Origin: Candidatus Epilinea brevis
GTDB lineage: Bacteria > Chloroflexota > Anaerolineae > Epilineales > Epilineaceae
Assembly (NCBI GenBank): GCA_016710785.1
Contig: JADJUE010000009.1
Location: forward strand, 682,001 to 746,000
DNA length: 64,000 bases
Reading direction: 5' to 3'
A program made the translations under genes and the position numbers. Positions within the stretch are counted from its first letter, which is position 1, and each line of letters opens with the position of its first letter. Under the pieces are notes generated by a model, which saw only the letters and a program-made list of their open reading frames with translations, was not told the origin of the DNA and searched no databases. Positions 16,609-26,183 of this stretch are shown in pieces.

Positions 16609-17163
16609 TCACGCCCCGTTCAGGCGCCGCGGCGTGATCTCGACACTGCGCTGCGCGTCGCTGACGGTGACCATGCCGTCCTGTACCATGACCTGCAGCC
16701 GCATCCCGCGCTGCGCCAGAGCGGCCAGGGCCTGGCTCTGCGGGGCCTCGATCTGCCAGACGGCGATGTTGTCGGCGCGGCCGATCTTGTTCATGATGCC
16801 GCTCCACCAGATGGGCGTGCTATAGCTGAAGCTCAGCACCGTCACCCGTTCGGCGCGGCCGCTGGCCTTCATCAGGCGTCGGTCGTCCGGCTGGCCCACT
16901 TCGATCCAGTGCAGGATCCGGCCCGTGAGATCGCGCTGCAACAACGCCGGTTCATCGCTATCCCACAAGTCCTTGGCCAGCTCGAGCATGCCGTGGTGGT
17001 TGTCGGCCGGCAGGAACAAGGCCAGCGCCAGCAGCCGGACCATCATGCGCTCGTCGGTCTCGGAGGGGTGGCGGGCGATGGTCACGGCATGGTCCACGTA
17101 GACCCCGCGGTCCATGTCCGCGATCTGCAGGGTGGCTTTGTAGACGGTGGCCTTGAGGGTCAA
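16609..17163 (-). CDS. YaeQ family protein
   Basis: A 184-residue protein of the YaeQ family (PD-(D/E)XK nuclease-like fold, molecular role unsettled). The N-terminus TLKATVYKATLQIADMDRG, then HAVTIARHPSETDERMMVRLL, and the central KDLWDSDEPAL, GRILHWIEVGQPD and VLSFSYSTPIWW are diagnostic. The start is TTG 17163: AGGAG lies five bases upstream, family members begin at exactly this point, and the longer open frame upstream has no similarity. It is in the same direction as speA, with the REPIN-like repeat between them. Confidence 0.88.
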   Translation of the reverse strand: MTLKATVYKATLQIADMDRGVYVDHAVTIARHPSETDERMMVRLLALALFLPADNHHGMLELAKDLWDSDEPALLQRDLTGRILHWIEVGQPDDRRLMKASGRAERVTVLSFSYSTPIWWSGIMNKIGRADNIAVWQIEAPQSQALAALAQRGMRLQVMVQDGMVTVSDAQRSVEITPRRLNGA

Positions 17164-17323
17164 TGCGGCTCCTGCTGCGGCGCTGAGGTCGGTCGAAGGC
17201 GGCCGGCAGTGTAGCACCGCCGCCGTGATGGCGGGCAATCCACCCGCGCACATGTTGAACTCTCTGGTATCATCGCCCTTCACCCACCCGCCCGCGGCCC
17301 CCGCCGCAAGGAGCTTCCGAGCC

Positions 17324-20300
17324 ATGCGCATCCCCCTCCGGTTCTTGGCCCTGGCCGCCCTGTGGAGCCTCGGCGCCATCGCTGTCGACGCTGCGGCGGC
17401 CGCTGCCGCCGTCGAGGCCGGTTCGACCCTGCGCGCATCGGTCAGCGCCGCCGGCGGTGCCCGTTACATCGTCCAACTGAGCGACGCGCCCCTGGTGGCC
17501 TACCGCGGCGGCCTGCCTGGCCTCGCGGCGACGGCACCTGTCCAGAAGGTCCAGGACGCTTGGAGCGCAACGGCCCGGCCGCGCGTCGCCGGCGATGACG
17601 CCGCCTTCGCCCGCGTGCGGCCCGACCTCTTCAGCCCCGCGTCCTTCGACTACCGCGCCCACCTCCGGCAGCGGCAGGCGGCGGCCGAGCAGGCCATCCA
17701 GGCCATCGCGCCGCAGGCCCGCGCCCTCTACCATTACGACGTGGCCTTCAACGGCCTGACCCTGCGCCTGAGCGCGGCGGAGGCCGAGCGGGTGCGCGCC
17801 CTGCCGGGCGTGCTGGCCGTGACCGCCGAGGAGCGCGTCGTGCCCCTGATGGACGCCAGCCTGCCGGTCATCGGCGCGCCGGCGGCCTGGACCGATCCCC
17901 GCGTGGGGGGGCGGTCGGGCGGCGGGCGGGGCGTGCGCATCGCGGTGATCGACTCGGGCATCAGCGCCGCCCATCCCATGTATGCCGACGACGGCTTCGT
18001 CCCGCCGGCAGGCTTCCCTCAGGCCAGCTGGACCGTCGGCGACGCAGTGACCGCTTACGGCGCGGAAGACCTGGCGAGGTACACCAACGACAAGGTCATC
18101 GTCGCCCGCACCTACGCCAACCCCGAGGTCTACGACCCTGCCACCCCCCTGACCCCCCTGGCCGACGGCATCGGCGGCTTCCACGGCGGGCATGTGGCCG
18201 GCACCGCCGCGGGCAGCATCGTCAAGGGCGCGCCGGGCCTGAAGAGCGGTAGCATCGAGCTGAGCGGCGTGGCGCCCGGCGCCTACCTGATGGCCTACAA
18301 GTTCACGGACGCCTACACCCCCGAGATCCTGCGGATGATCGACGACGCCGTCGCCGACGGGGCGGACGTCATCAACAACAGTTGGGGCACCTCGGCCATG
18401 AACGTCATGGACCCCGACCTGCATCCGGTGTCCCAGGCCTTCAAGGCCGCCCAGGGCGCCGGGGTGGTGGTGGTGGCCGCGGCGGGCAACGCCGGGACCA
18501 ACGGTGAGGCGACATTGGGCGGGCCCCATCAGATGATCGACGAGGTCATCACCGTGGCCAACAGCCAGACCGGCCGCGGCTTCGCCTATTACCTCTACGC
18601 CGCGGACGCCGGCCTGGCCGAGGACCTGCAAAAGCATCCGGCGGCCTACGAGGCCTTCGGCAACGACTTCACGGTCATCGAGAAGCCGGCGGTGCGCCTG
18701 GCGGACTTCTGCAATGTGCTCGGCCTGGCCATCAACGCCCGCAACAAGGTCATCCTGGAGCCGGCCTCCGGCACTTGCGACATCCCGGGCCTGCCCATCG
18801 GCAACCTGCCCATCCCCGCGCAGTTCGGCTTCCTCACCAAGCTGCTGCTGGCCGGCGTGACCAACGGCACGGCCGGCGGCTTCGGCGGCACGCCGGTGGA
18901 GAGCATCGTCTTCTATGCGCCCGACGGCGACCCCGCCCAGTTGGCGGCCGCCCTGGGCTTGCTGGATCAGATCTCGCCCTTCCTCGGGCAGCTGGGCCTG
19001 ACGGTCAAGTTCCCGGTGGTGGCGATGATCACCGGCCCCAAGGCGGTGGAGCTGGCCGCCTGGGCCGACGGCCACAAGAGCCTGAAGCTGAAGCTGGACG
19101 GCACGCCGGCGACGGTCAACGACCCCGCCCTGCTGGACCAGGCCCATCCCACGAGCAGCCAGGGCCCGAGCCCCAGCGGATCACTCAAGCCAGACCTGGC
19201 GGCCCCGGGCACCGACATCCTCTCGGCCAACACCGGCGCCGACGGCGCGCCGGACGGCTATGCCCTGGCCACGGGCACCTCCATGGCCAGCCCGCATGTG
19301 GCCGGCGCGACGGCCCTGCTCCGCCAGGCCTGGCCGGCCTGGTCGCCGGCGGACATCAAGGCGGCGCTGATGGTCACAGCCGACCCGGTGGTGAAGGTGG
19401 GCCTGGACGCCGCCCCGGCGCGGGTCCAAGGCTCCGGCCGCCTGGATCTGGCTCGGGCCATCGACCCCGGCCTGCTCATCCTGCCGCCCGCGGTCGGTTT
19501 CGACCGCGCGCGCCTGCTGCAACGTGACGCCGGGCTCTTCGTGGAGCTGCGCGACGTGCGACGGACCGGGGACGAATCCGTGGTCTACGCGATCAGCCAT
19601 GAGCCGGGCGATGGGCTGGATGCCGCGATGCTCTTCCAGATACCGGCCGACGCGACCGCCACGGTGCCTGCCGGGGGCACGCTGCGCTGGCGGCTGCCGC
19701 TGAGCGCCGCCGGCGGCATGCCGGCGCCGGGCGATTACGATGGCCGCCTGGTCTTCCGCTCGCCCAGACATACGGTCCGCCTGGCCTACCGCTTCACCGT
19801 GCCCGGCGACCGCGAAGACGTGTTGCTGGTCAACGTGCGGCGCACGGCGGCGGCCGGCGGCGGCGGCATCCCCGGTCTGCCGGGGGGCGGGGCAGGGCTC
19901 AGCGATGGGCCGGATTACGAGCCCTACTGGACAGCGGCGCTGCAGGCGGCCGGCCTATCGTACGATGTGTGGACTGTGGCCGCCGGCGCGAAACCCGGCG
20001 CCCCGCCCGTGCGCACCTTGCAGGACTACGACCTGGTCATCCTGGCCGCCGGCGACGGCAACGCGCCCCTGGACCAGTTGGCGGGTGGGATGACCAGCCT
20101 GCAGATGTTCCTCCTGGGCGGGGGCCACATGCTGATCAGCGGCTGGAACTACAACCACGATCCGGCGGGCGGACTGGGGGCGATCAACATCCAGGGCTCG
20201 GGGGCGATGTACTTCCTGAGCCGCTACTTCGCCGGCTTCGAGCGCACCACCAACGATGTGGCTCCCGCGGGGGCCATCGCCCCGGTGCGCCTCTTCGATG

Positions 20301-21016
20301 CGCCCCTGCGACTGGCCACGTCCCCCGGCCCCAACGCCGCGGGCAACGGGGGCAAGATAGACCTGGGGCGACCGCTGGCGGCCCTGGTCACGCGGGTGGA
20401 CGGCGGCGGCGGGGGAGTCCCGGGCGGCGGGGCGACAGCCCCCGACCTGGGCATCGCCGCGCCGGGCGTGGTCACGCGGCTGATGCCCTACATGCGCAGC
20501 TACCTTGAGGTGGACGGCGGCGGCGCGGCGGTCACGGGCGTCAACGCCGACGCCACCCTGGAGGCGCCCCAGCGGGCGGCCTTCATCGGCTGGCGGGCGC
20601 TCTTCGCCGGTTTCGGGGTGGAGGCCATCAGCGGTGAAGCCGGTAGCATGGACCGCGCGGCCTTCCTGCGCGCGGTGCACGCCTGGGCGGTGGAGCCGGA
20701 CGCGGTGGAACTGCGCCTGAGTGGTCTGGACGAGATCGAGGCGGGCAAGGGGCTGACCTTGACCGCCGAGGCCAGGCTGCCCGAGGGGGTGACGGTCACC
20801 GGCTGGCGTTGGGACCGCGGCGACGGCAGCGGCTACGTGGCATCCCAACAACCGGTGCTCAGCCTGCGCTACACAAAGGGCGGCGACATCACGGCCCGCG
20901 TGGAGCTGACGACCACCGCCGGCCACACCTACGTGGCCGAGCACCGCCTGACAGTGCGCGGCGGACCGGGCACCATCCACCTGCCCTTCCTGCTGAGCAG
21001 CCCGCGGCGACGGTAG
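17324..21016 (+). CDS. Exported subtilisin-family (S8) serine protease with PKD-like C-terminus
   Basis: A 1,230-residue secreted protease from ATG 17324 (AAGGAG ten bases upstream, then a signal peptide). An inhibitor-like propeptide (about 60-180, RYIVQLSDAPLVAY) precedes the catalytic domain. The triad is Asp about 210 (IAVIDSGISAAHP), His about 287 (HGGHVAGTAAG) and Ser about 653 (GTSMASPHVAGATALL), with oxyanion NNSWGT. A PA-like insert separates His and Ser. After residue 700 there are beta-rich regions and a PKD-like domain (WRWDRGDGSGYV), then the C-terminal HLPFLLSSPRRR typical of this organism's exported proteins. It probably degrades extracellular protein. A TATCAT hexamer near 17268 is a possible -10. 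Confidence 0.92.
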   Translation: MRIPLRFLALAALWSLGAIAVDAAAAAAAVEAGSTLRASVSAAGGARYIVQLSDAPLVAYRGGLPGLAATAPVQKVQDAWSATARPRVAGDDAAFARVRPDLFSPASFDYRAHLRQRQAAAEQAIQAIAPQARALYHYDVAFNGLTLRLSAAEAERVRALPGVLAVTAEERVVPLMDASLPVIGAPAAWTDPRVGGRSGGGRGVRIAVIDSGISAAHPMYADDGFVPPAGFPQASWTVGDAVTAYGAEDLARYTNDKVIVARTYANPEVYDPATPLTPLADGIGGFHGGHVAGTAAGSIVKGAPGLKSGSIELSGVAPGAYLMAYKFTDAYTPEILRMIDDAVADGADVINNSWGTSAMNVMDPDLHPVSQAFKAAQGAGVVVVAAAGNAGTNGEATLGGPHQMIDEVITVANSQTGRGFAYYLYAADAGLAEDLQKHPAAYEAFGNDFTVIEKPAVRLADFCNVLGLAINARNKVILEPASGTCDIPGLPIGNLPIPAQFGFLTKLLLAGVTNGTAGGFGGTPVESIVFYAPDGDPAQLAAALGLLDQISPFLGQLGLTVKFPVVAMITGPKAVELAAWADGHKSLKLKLDGTPATVNDPALLDQAHPTSSQGPSPSGSLKPDLAAPGTDILSANTGADGAPDGYALATGTSMASPHVAGATALLRQAWPAWSPADIKAALMVTADPVVKVGLDAAPARVQGSGRLDLARAIDPGLLILPPAVGFDRARLLQRDAGLFVELRDVRRTGDESVVYAISHEPGDGLDAAMLFQIPADATATVPAGGTLRWRLPLSAAGGMPAPGDYDGRLVFRSPRHTVRLAYRFTVPGDREDVLLVNVRRTAAAGGGGIPGLPGGGAGLSDGPDYEPYWTAALQAAGLSYDVWTVAAGAKPGAPPVRTLQDYDLVILAAGDGNAPLDQLAGGMTSLQMFLLGGGHMLISGWNYNHDPAGGLGAINIQGSGAMYFLSRYFAGFERTTNDVAPAGAIAPVRLFDAPLRLATSPGPNAAGNGGKIDLGRPLAALVTRVDGGGGGVPGGGATAPDLGIAAPGVVTRLMPYMRSYLEVDGGGAAVTGVNADATLEAPQRAAFIGWRALFAGFGVEAISGEAGSMDRAAFLRAVHAWAVEPDAVELRLSGLDEIEAGKGLTLTAEARLPEGVTVTGWRWDRGDGSGYVASQQPVLSLRYTKGGDITARVELTTTAGHTYVAEHRLTVRGGPGTIHLPFLLSSPRRR

Positions 21017-21128
21017 GGTTGAAGCCGTTGCGGGGGAGCTGTCGCTGGTTCCTCGATGCTGCTGCGGCCACCTAACGTTGGAATCAGGCCCTGTCCCGAC
21101 CCCACCACGACCGCACATGACAAACAAA

Positions 21129-21160
21129 AGAGCGGGGCCTGGAATTCCAGGTCCCGCTCT
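21129..21160. repeat. Near-perfect 16-base inverted repeat in the 21017-21352 gap
   Basis: Arms AGAGCGGGGCCTGGAA and TTCCAGGTCCCGCTCT pair with one mismatch. The core CCTGGAATTCCAGG resembles in layout the REPIN-like palindromes at 16.4 kb (AGAGC arm, GGAATTC centre) but is not a copy. It follows the S8 protease gene by about 110 bases and could act as a terminator-type hairpin, though no T-run follows. I see nothing else supportable in the 336-base gap. Confidence 0.6.
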
Positions 21161-21352
21161 CAATCGATCTGCCCGCGGCTGTGTGGGTGGTCATGCGACG
21201 ATGACCCAGTCGTGTGGGCTCCGCATTCTCCGGCCGAATGTTGAAGACGGCAGTCGGCTGATCTGTAGAACGTGCCGCGGGGATCGGAGATACGGGGGGA
21301 CGAGGCAGGATCGGCGGAGCGGACGCAGATGACTGGCAGCTGAGGTTGACCC

Positions 21353-22348
21353 GTGGAGACAGCACGGGGACTGGTGGCACGACGACCGCGCCCATCCGAC
21401 CATCGGCGCTGCGCTCACGTGACGGATCGGCAGCCTACCCGAACCGCCGCGCGTACATCCGCCATGCGAGGCTTCCCGCCATGCGCGCTCCTCGCTATCG
21501 CCCACGCCCGCCGACCTGTTGGCGCCACCTCGTCGGTCGGCCGCGGCCGGGCGCTCAGCTACGACCTGAGCGCCATCCCAGCCGATCTGAAAGCCGGCAA
21601 GCTTCGCCGCATCCGCCCGCTGCTCCGTCCGGAGGTGGCGGTGGTGGAGCATCCCGGATATCTGGACTGCCTGCCGGATACAGTTCGGAAGGCATTTCAT
21701 GTCGAAGCTGAGGGCCCGGTCAGCGCCCATGACTACGACACCACTGCCCTTAGCCTGATCGCCGACCTGTCGGAGGGCCTCATCCTGGACTGCGGCGCCG
21801 GGTGGCGAAAGACCTACCATCCCAACGTGCTGAACCTGGAGATCGCGCCCTATGCGTCAACCGACGTCCTGGGCGTGGGTGAGGAACTACCGTTCAAGGA
21901 CGGGGTCTTCGATGCCGTCTTCTCCCTGGCCGTCCTGGAGCATGTTCGCGATCCTTTCCGCTGCGCGGCCGAGATCATTCGCGTCCTGAAGCCCGGCGGG
22001 CGGCTGTATGCTGTCGTGCCCTTCATGCAGCATTACCACGGCTACCCGCACCACTATTTCAACATGACCAAGCAAGGTTTGGCGCGCCTCTTCGAAGACC
22101 TGGAGCCCCTCAGCCACGAGGTCCCCGACAGCGGCCTGCCCATCTGGACTGCCAGCCATTACCTGGCCCGCTGGGCCGCAGGACTGTCCGGACCGACGCG
22201 CGATGCCTTCCTGGATCTGACGGTCCGCGAGCTGGCCGCCGAACCGCAGTTGCAGCTGGAGCGGGCCTATGTGCGCCGGCTGCCGCGCGCCTTCAACGAG
22301 GAACTGGCCTCCACGACCGCGTTGGTGGCGCGCAAGCCGAACGACTGA
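21353..22348 (+). CDS. Class I SAM-dependent methyltransferase
   Basis: A Methyltransf_11-type enzyme. Motif I is LILDCGAGWRKTY, motif II follows LEIAPYASTDVLGVGEELPF, motif III/IV is DAVFSLAVLEHVRDPFRCA, and the post-IV strand is LKPGGRLYAVVPFMQHYHG. The central PHHYFNMTKQGLARLFE block is found in methyltransferases acting on sugars or small molecules; the substrate cannot be read from sequence. The start is uncertain: GTG 21353 gives 331 residues, but the first 65 are Arg-rich without homology, and ATG 21464 or nearby is possible. Confidence 0.8.
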   Translation: METARGLVARRPRPSDHRRCAHVTDRQPTRTAARTSAMRGFPPCALLAIAHARRPVGATSSVGRGRALSYDLSAIPADLKAGKLRRIRPLLRPEVAVVEHPGYLDCLPDTVRKAFHVEAEGPVSAHDYDTTALSLIADLSEGLILDCGAGWRKTYHPNVLNLEIAPYASTDVLGVGEELPFKDGVFDAVFSLAVLEHVRDPFRCAAEIIRVLKPGGRLYAVVPFMQHYHGYPHHYFNMTKQGLARLFEDLEPLSHEVPDSGLPIWTASHYLARWAAGLSGPTRDAFLDLTVRELAAEPQLQLERAYVRRLPRAFNEELASTTALVARKPND

Positions 22349-22450
22349 ACGCGCGGCGGATCAGCCGGCAGCCCGCCGCGTCGTCGGGACCTGGGATCTC
22401 GTCCGCGGCGCGTCGCCTTCCGCTAGACTTGCCGACAACGGAGGCCTCCC

Positions 22451-22873
22451 ATGCCCATGCGCGAATACCTGTGCCAACCCTGCCGACGCGTCTACACCTA
22501 CATGACCGCCACGGTGGATGACGCCCGCCGCCCCGTCTGCCCGCGCTGCGGCGCCATCGACCTGGAGCGGCAGATCAGCACCTTCGCCCGCGTGCAGCGG
22601 CGCAAGGAGCCCTTGGCGGCCATACCCAAGCGCCCGGGCGAGGTGGAGCAGTCCGGCATCGACCAAGGCCGCCGCGATCGCGAAGGCCGAACCGTGGAGA
22701 CCGATCCCGATGTCTACCTGCTCTGGGAGCATTGCGTGGCCGGCGATCCGTCACCGCTGGACGACCCCGACCTGCGCCCGACGCAGAAGCATGTGCACGA
22801 GGGGATGGGCGGCGAAGGGCCGCGGCCGCCGGGGATGGTGGTGTGGGTGAAGCCGACTTACGACGGACGGTAG
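22451..22873 (+). CDS. FmdB-type zinc-ribbon protein
   Basis: A 140-residue protein whose first 45 residues form an FmdB/CxxC zinc ribbon: CQPC (8-11) and CPRC (30-33), separated by VYTYMTATVDD. Such ribbons occur in small proteins often labelled putative regulators of formamidase or amidase genes, but the true role is unknown. The rest (KRPGEVEQSGIDQGRRDREG onward) is charged and without a recognised domain. GGAGG lies seven to eight bases before ATG 22451, and TAGACT near 22424 is a possible -10. Confidence 0.78.
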   Translation: MPMREYLCQPCRRVYTYMTATVDDARRPVCPRCGAIDLERQISTFARVQRRKEPLAAIPKRPGEVEQSGIDQGRRDREGRTVETDPDVYLLWEHCVAGDPSPLDDPDLRPTQKHVHEGMGGEGPRPPGMVVWVKPTYDGR

Positions 22874-23021
22874 ATCGGTCACGGGTCCGATGCGCGGAGC
22901 GTATAGACAGGTGTAGCGATCGCCGGACCGGGCTCGCTTGATCAGCCCCACGCCCGACCAGGCGCAGCCCAGTCCCCTGAACCGCTCCATCCTCTGCTAT
23001 CAACCCTGAAAGGCCGACCCC

Positions 23022-23612
23022 ATGAATCGCAAGACGCTTCACACGCCGTGGACCGGACGCAGCCGCCAGCTTCTTCCAGCCCTGCTCAGCGCCCTGGCGC
23101 TGGCCCTCATCATCCCCCAGATCAGCCTCGCGCAGGCGCCGGACGGCAACCTGTCGAACGGCAAGCCGCTGGTCGCCGAGCCGAGCGGTCGCGCCGACGT
23201 GGCACCGCTCGCCGACCACACCTTCGATCCCATCCAGCCCGGGCTGCAACCGATCGTCAGTCCCGACGTCGTTCCGACGCGCGTGTGGACCACCGACCGC
23301 TACGGCCGGATTCGCAGCACCTTCGCTCGCGGCGAGGTCATCGCCTTCTGGGTGCGGCTCTACAACCCCAGCCGCAGCTATGCCCGCTACAACCTCGAAC
23401 TCTGGGTGGATGACCAGATCCGCTGCATCACCACCCCTTGCCCCCATGGCCCGGAGCGACTGTTTGCCGGAACCGTAACCGTGCCGCCGGGTTATTCGAA
23501 CGGCTACCGCATGGCCCGCTCGGAGCGCAGCGACAAGGTCGGCGAGTGGAACTACTGGGCCACCGACCCGGACCGCCTTCGGGAAGCGATGACGCGGTTC
23601 TACCTGCGATAG
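23022..23612 (+). CDS. Exported protein of unknown function
   Basis: A 196-residue protein with a clear signal peptide (basic start, LLPALLSALALALIIPQISLAQA, cleavage after AQA). The mature part is beta-rich with YGRIRSTFARGEVIAFWVRLYN, LELWVDDQIRCITTPCPHG and GEWNYWATD, which suggests an immunoglobulin-like or carbohydrate-binding sandwich with one likely disulfide. I do not recognise a family. It is followed 36 bases later by a strong terminator, so it is probably transcribed alone. Confidence 0.75.
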   Translation: MNRKTLHTPWTGRSRQLLPALLSALALALIIPQISLAQAPDGNLSNGKPLVAEPSGRADVAPLADHTFDPIQPGLQPIVSPDVVPTRVWTTDRYGRIRSTFARGEVIAFWVRLYNPSRSYARYNLELWVDDQIRCITTPCPHGPERLFAGTVTVPPGYSNGYRMARSERSDKVGEWNYWATDPDRLREAMTRFYLR

Positions 23613-23648
23613 GGTAAACGCAACCGCTTCGACCCGATACCAACCCGT

Positions 23649-23690
23649 CCCGGCTTCAGGGCTCGCCCTGAAGCCGGGATGTTGTTATTG
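23649..23690 (+). terminator. Rho-independent terminator
   Basis: A perfect 14-base stem (CCCGGCTTCAGGGC / GCCCTGAAGCCGGG) with a two-base loop, followed by the T-rich ATGTTGTTATT. It lies between the converging genes ending at 23612 (+) and 23698 (-) and has its T-run on the plus side only. Confidence 0.85.
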
Positions 23691-23697
23691 TGGATGC

Positions 23698-24690
23698 TCA
23701 TGGTCCGTGCGCAACGGTACGCGGCCAGCCCACAAGCGGCCAGCCCCACGCGGCCAGCCGCGCAAGGCTCGCCGCCACTTCATCCTCGCCGAAGTACCAG
23801 TCCACCTCAAGGGTCACCGCGGCGTCCTGCGGCAGCCGCGGACGAAGGTCAGCGAAGTCCAACACGCCCAGCCCCGGCAGCAGGTGGTCGCGCAGGCCGA
23901 CATGGTCATGGAGGTGCGTTCCCACCCATCGGCCATCAACCGCTGCCCACCATTCCGCCCAGCGCGCCGTGCCCAAGGCGTCCTGAGCACCCACGTGGCC
24001 CGTGTCCAGCCAGGCGCCCACGGTGCCGGCCCAGCCCTCCGCCGCCGCATGGCCCAGCAGCCAGGCCATGCCGGCTGGGCTCGGCAATTCGTGGGGGTGG
24101 TAGCCGGTCTCCAGGCCCAGGCGGATGCTCCCCTCCCGCGCCTGCGCCAGCAGCGGCTGTAGCCCTTGCCACGCCCGTTCCAGCGCCGCCGGCTCACGGG
24201 CATCGCGCCAGGAGAGGAAGCGCGCCAGAGCCGTGTCGTAGGCCTTGCTGTGGCGGAGGCCAGCCCGCTGGCGGGCCTCCAGCTCGAAGCGCAGATGGCG
24301 GCTGGTCTCCGCGTCATCGTCCTCCAGCTGCCCCAGATGCATGACCACCATACCTGCGCCCAGGCGCTGGGCGGTGGCGATCGTGTCGCTGAGCGCCGCC
24401 GCCGCCCGCTCCCGCGCCGCTGGATCGGCGGCGGTCAGCATGTCGGTGTCGCGCCAGCCGGGCGGGCGCGGGCAGGGATGGTGGACCGTGGTCACCTGGA
24501 GGTCCGCCGAAAGCAGGCCCTCCAACATCTCCACCGGCAGGATGTGGCTGAGTTCGATGGCCGCGAATCCCAGGCGACGCGCAGCCAGCAGGAAGGGCGC
24601 CAGCCCCTCCGCTTCCGACCAGCGTTGGCGGTACATGGTGGAAAGGGCCAACCGGGGCGCGGCCGATCGCCCGGCATCAGCGGATCTCAT
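23698..24690 (-). CDS. Sugar phosphate isomerase/epimerase-like TIM-barrel protein
   Basis: A 330-residue protein of the AP-endonuclease-2/xylose-isomerase-like barrel family. Landmarks: RRLGFAAIELSHILP after the first strand, MVVMHLGQLED (metal-site His), LGLETGYHPHELP (metal-site Glu), WLDTGHVGAQ (Asp and His), GTHLHDHVGLRDHLLPGLG and TLEVDWYFGED (Glu). These acidic and His residues match the usual divalent-metal site, so an isomerase or epimerase activity is likely; the substrate is not evident. ATG 24690 overlaps the TrmH-type gene stop as ATGA, which fixes the start; the longer frame upstream reads that gene out of frame. Confidence 0.82.
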   Translation of the reverse strand: MRSADAGRSAAPRLALSTMYRQRWSEAEGLAPFLLAARRLGFAAIELSHILPVEMLEGLLSADLQVTTVHHPCPRPPGWRDTDMLTAADPAARERAAAALSDTIATAQRLGAGMVVMHLGQLEDDDAETSRHLRFELEARQRAGLRHSKAYDTALARFLSWRDAREPAALERAWQGLQPLLAQAREGSIRLGLETGYHPHELPSPAGMAWLLGHAAAEGWAGTVGAWLDTGHVGAQDALGTARWAEWWAAVDGRWVGTHLHDHVGLRDHLLPGLGVLDFADLRPRLPQDAAVTLEVDWYFGEDEVAASLARLAAWGWPLVGWPRTVAHGP

Positions 24691-25505
24691 GGCAGACGCC
24701 CCCGCCGCAGCTCGTAGAGCAGGATGCCCGCCGCCACCGCCAGGTTGAGCGAGGTGCCTGAGCCGGCCATGGGGATGCGCACCTGGCGGTCTGCGGCCTC
24801 CAACAGCTCGGGGGGCAGGCCCGCGCGTTCGCTGCCCAGCAGCAGGAGGACGGGGCCGCTGATAATATCCTCCAGCGCGCCGTCCGCCCAATGCGCCGCG
24901 GCGGCCCGGGCCGAGCTCGCCACCACCACCATCTGCCGCTCGCGCGCCCAGGCCAGCAAGGCCGCGGCTGTCGTCCGCACCGTCGGCACGCGAAACAGGG
25001 CGCCCATGCTGGCCTTGGCCGCCGTGGGATGCTCTGGCTCGGTACCGGCCTCACCGCAGAGGATGAGGGCATCGGCGTCTACCGCCTCCAAGGTGCGCAA
25101 GAGGCTGCCCAGGTTGCCCGGATCGGCGAGGTCCCAGGCCGCGACCACCAAGGCGTCTGGCCTTGGCGTCAGATCGGCGAGACCGCGCTCCCGCCGGGCG
25201 ACAAGCGCCCCGATGCCGGTTGGACCATCGCGCTCCGACAGGGCGGTGAAGGCGGCGGCCGTCAGTTCCAGGATAGGCGGCCCGTTTCCCGCGGCGCGGA
25301 GCGCGGCCAGTCGTTCGGTCACCGCCGCGCTGCGGCAGAGCTCTGGCGCCACCAACACCTGCTCCACCGGCGCGGCGGAATCGAGCGCGCTGAGCACCAG
25401 ACGCGGCCCCTCCACATAGAAGCGGCCCTGGCTGCGGCGCTCCGCTGCTGAGCGCTGCAGCCGGCGAACGGCCTTCACCAGTGGGTTGGACGGACTCTCG
25501 ATCAT
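24687..25505 (-). CDS. SpoU/TrmH-family RNA 2'-O-methyltransferase
   Basis: A 272-residue SPOUT-knot RNA methyltransferase. The N-terminal substrate-binding domain (MIESPSNPLVKAVRRLQRSA, then FYVEGPRLVLSALD) precedes the SpoU domain with its three motifs: DPGNLGSLLRTLEA, LLLGSERAGLPPELL and IPMAGSGTSLNLAVAAGILLYE. It uses SAM to methylate ribose 2'-OH in rRNA or tRNA; the exact nucleotide cannot be told. It is translationally coupled to the downstream TIM-barrel gene. Confidence 0.92.
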   Translation of the reverse strand: MIESPSNPLVKAVRRLQRSAAERRSQGRFYVEGPRLVLSALDSAAPVEQVLVAPELCRSAAVTERLAALRAAGNGPPILELTAAAFTALSERDGPTGIGALVARRERGLADLTPRPDALVVAAWDLADPGNLGSLLRTLEAVDADALILCGEAGTEPEHPTAAKASMGALFRVPTVRTTAAALLAWARERQMVVVASSARAAAAHWADGALEDIISGPVLLLLGSERAGLPPELLEAADRQVRIPMAGSGTSLNLAVAAGILLYELRRGRLP

Positions 25506-25616
25506 CGGTCCCCGCTACCCGGCATGGTGGTTCTGCGTATGATTGCCCTGACGACGCCCCGGGCTCGGTCGCATGGCGCGACCGGCCCGAATGCCCGCTT
25601 ATGAGGTACAACGCCC

Positions 25617-26177
25617 ATGTCCACGATCATCAACCTCTTCCAAGCCTTCGGTCTATCGGCTTCTGCCGGGCTGAACGCCTACATTCCGCTGCTGATCGTC
25701 AGCCTGGCCGCCCGCTACACCGACGCCTTTGAACTGAGCGGGCCCTACAAGGTGCTGGAGTCGCCCTGGATCATCGGCACGCTGGTCGTTCTGGTCATCG
25801 TCGAAGCGCTGGCCGACAAGGTGCCGATGATCGACCACCTCAATGACATCGTCGCCACCTTCATCCGTCCGGCGGCCGGCGCGCTGCTCTTCGCCACATC
25901 GGCCGGGGTGACCACGGGTATGAGCCCCGTGGTGGCCGCCATTATAGGGCTCTTGACGGCCGGCATCGTCCATGGTGCCAAGGCCACCGCCAGGCCGGTG
26001 GTCACCGCCACCACCGGCGGCCTGGGCAATCCAGTGGTCAGCGCCGTGGAGGACGTGGCCGCCGCCGTGACCAGCCTGGTGGCCATCTTTCTGCCCTTCC
26101 TGGTGGCCGTCGCCTTCCTGGCCTTCGGCCTCCTGGTCTTCTGGGTCACCCGGCGGCGGCGACCAGTGACCGCCTGA
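25617..26177 (+). CDS. DUF4126-type integral membrane protein
   Basis: A 186-residue protein with four or five hydrophobic segments. The N-terminal FGLSASAGLNAYIPLLIVSLAAR, the WIIGTLVVLVIVEALADKVP segment and the Gly-rich LLTAGIVHGAKATARPV are characteristic of the DUF4126 family, whose function is unknown. It ends in a basic tail. It is divergent from the SpoU-type gene; TATGAT at 25538-25543 is a possible -10. Its end lies six bases from the end of the converging beta-helix gene. Confidence 0.85.
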   Translation: MSTIINLFQAFGLSASAGLNAYIPLLIVSLAARYTDAFELSGPYKVLESPWIIGTLVVLVIVEALADKVPMIDHLNDIVATFIRPAAGALLFATSAGVTTGMSPVVAAIIGLLTAGIVHGAKATARPVVTATTGGLGNPVVSAVEDVAAAVTSLVAIFLPFLVAVAFLAFGLLVFWVTRRRRPVTA

Positions 26178-26183
26178 CCGTGG

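Noticed and set aside
17253..17273. TTGAAC and TATCAT as a promoter pair for the S8 protease
   Set aside because: Only nine or so bases separate them, too short for a -35/-10 pair. The TATCAT alone may still be a -10.
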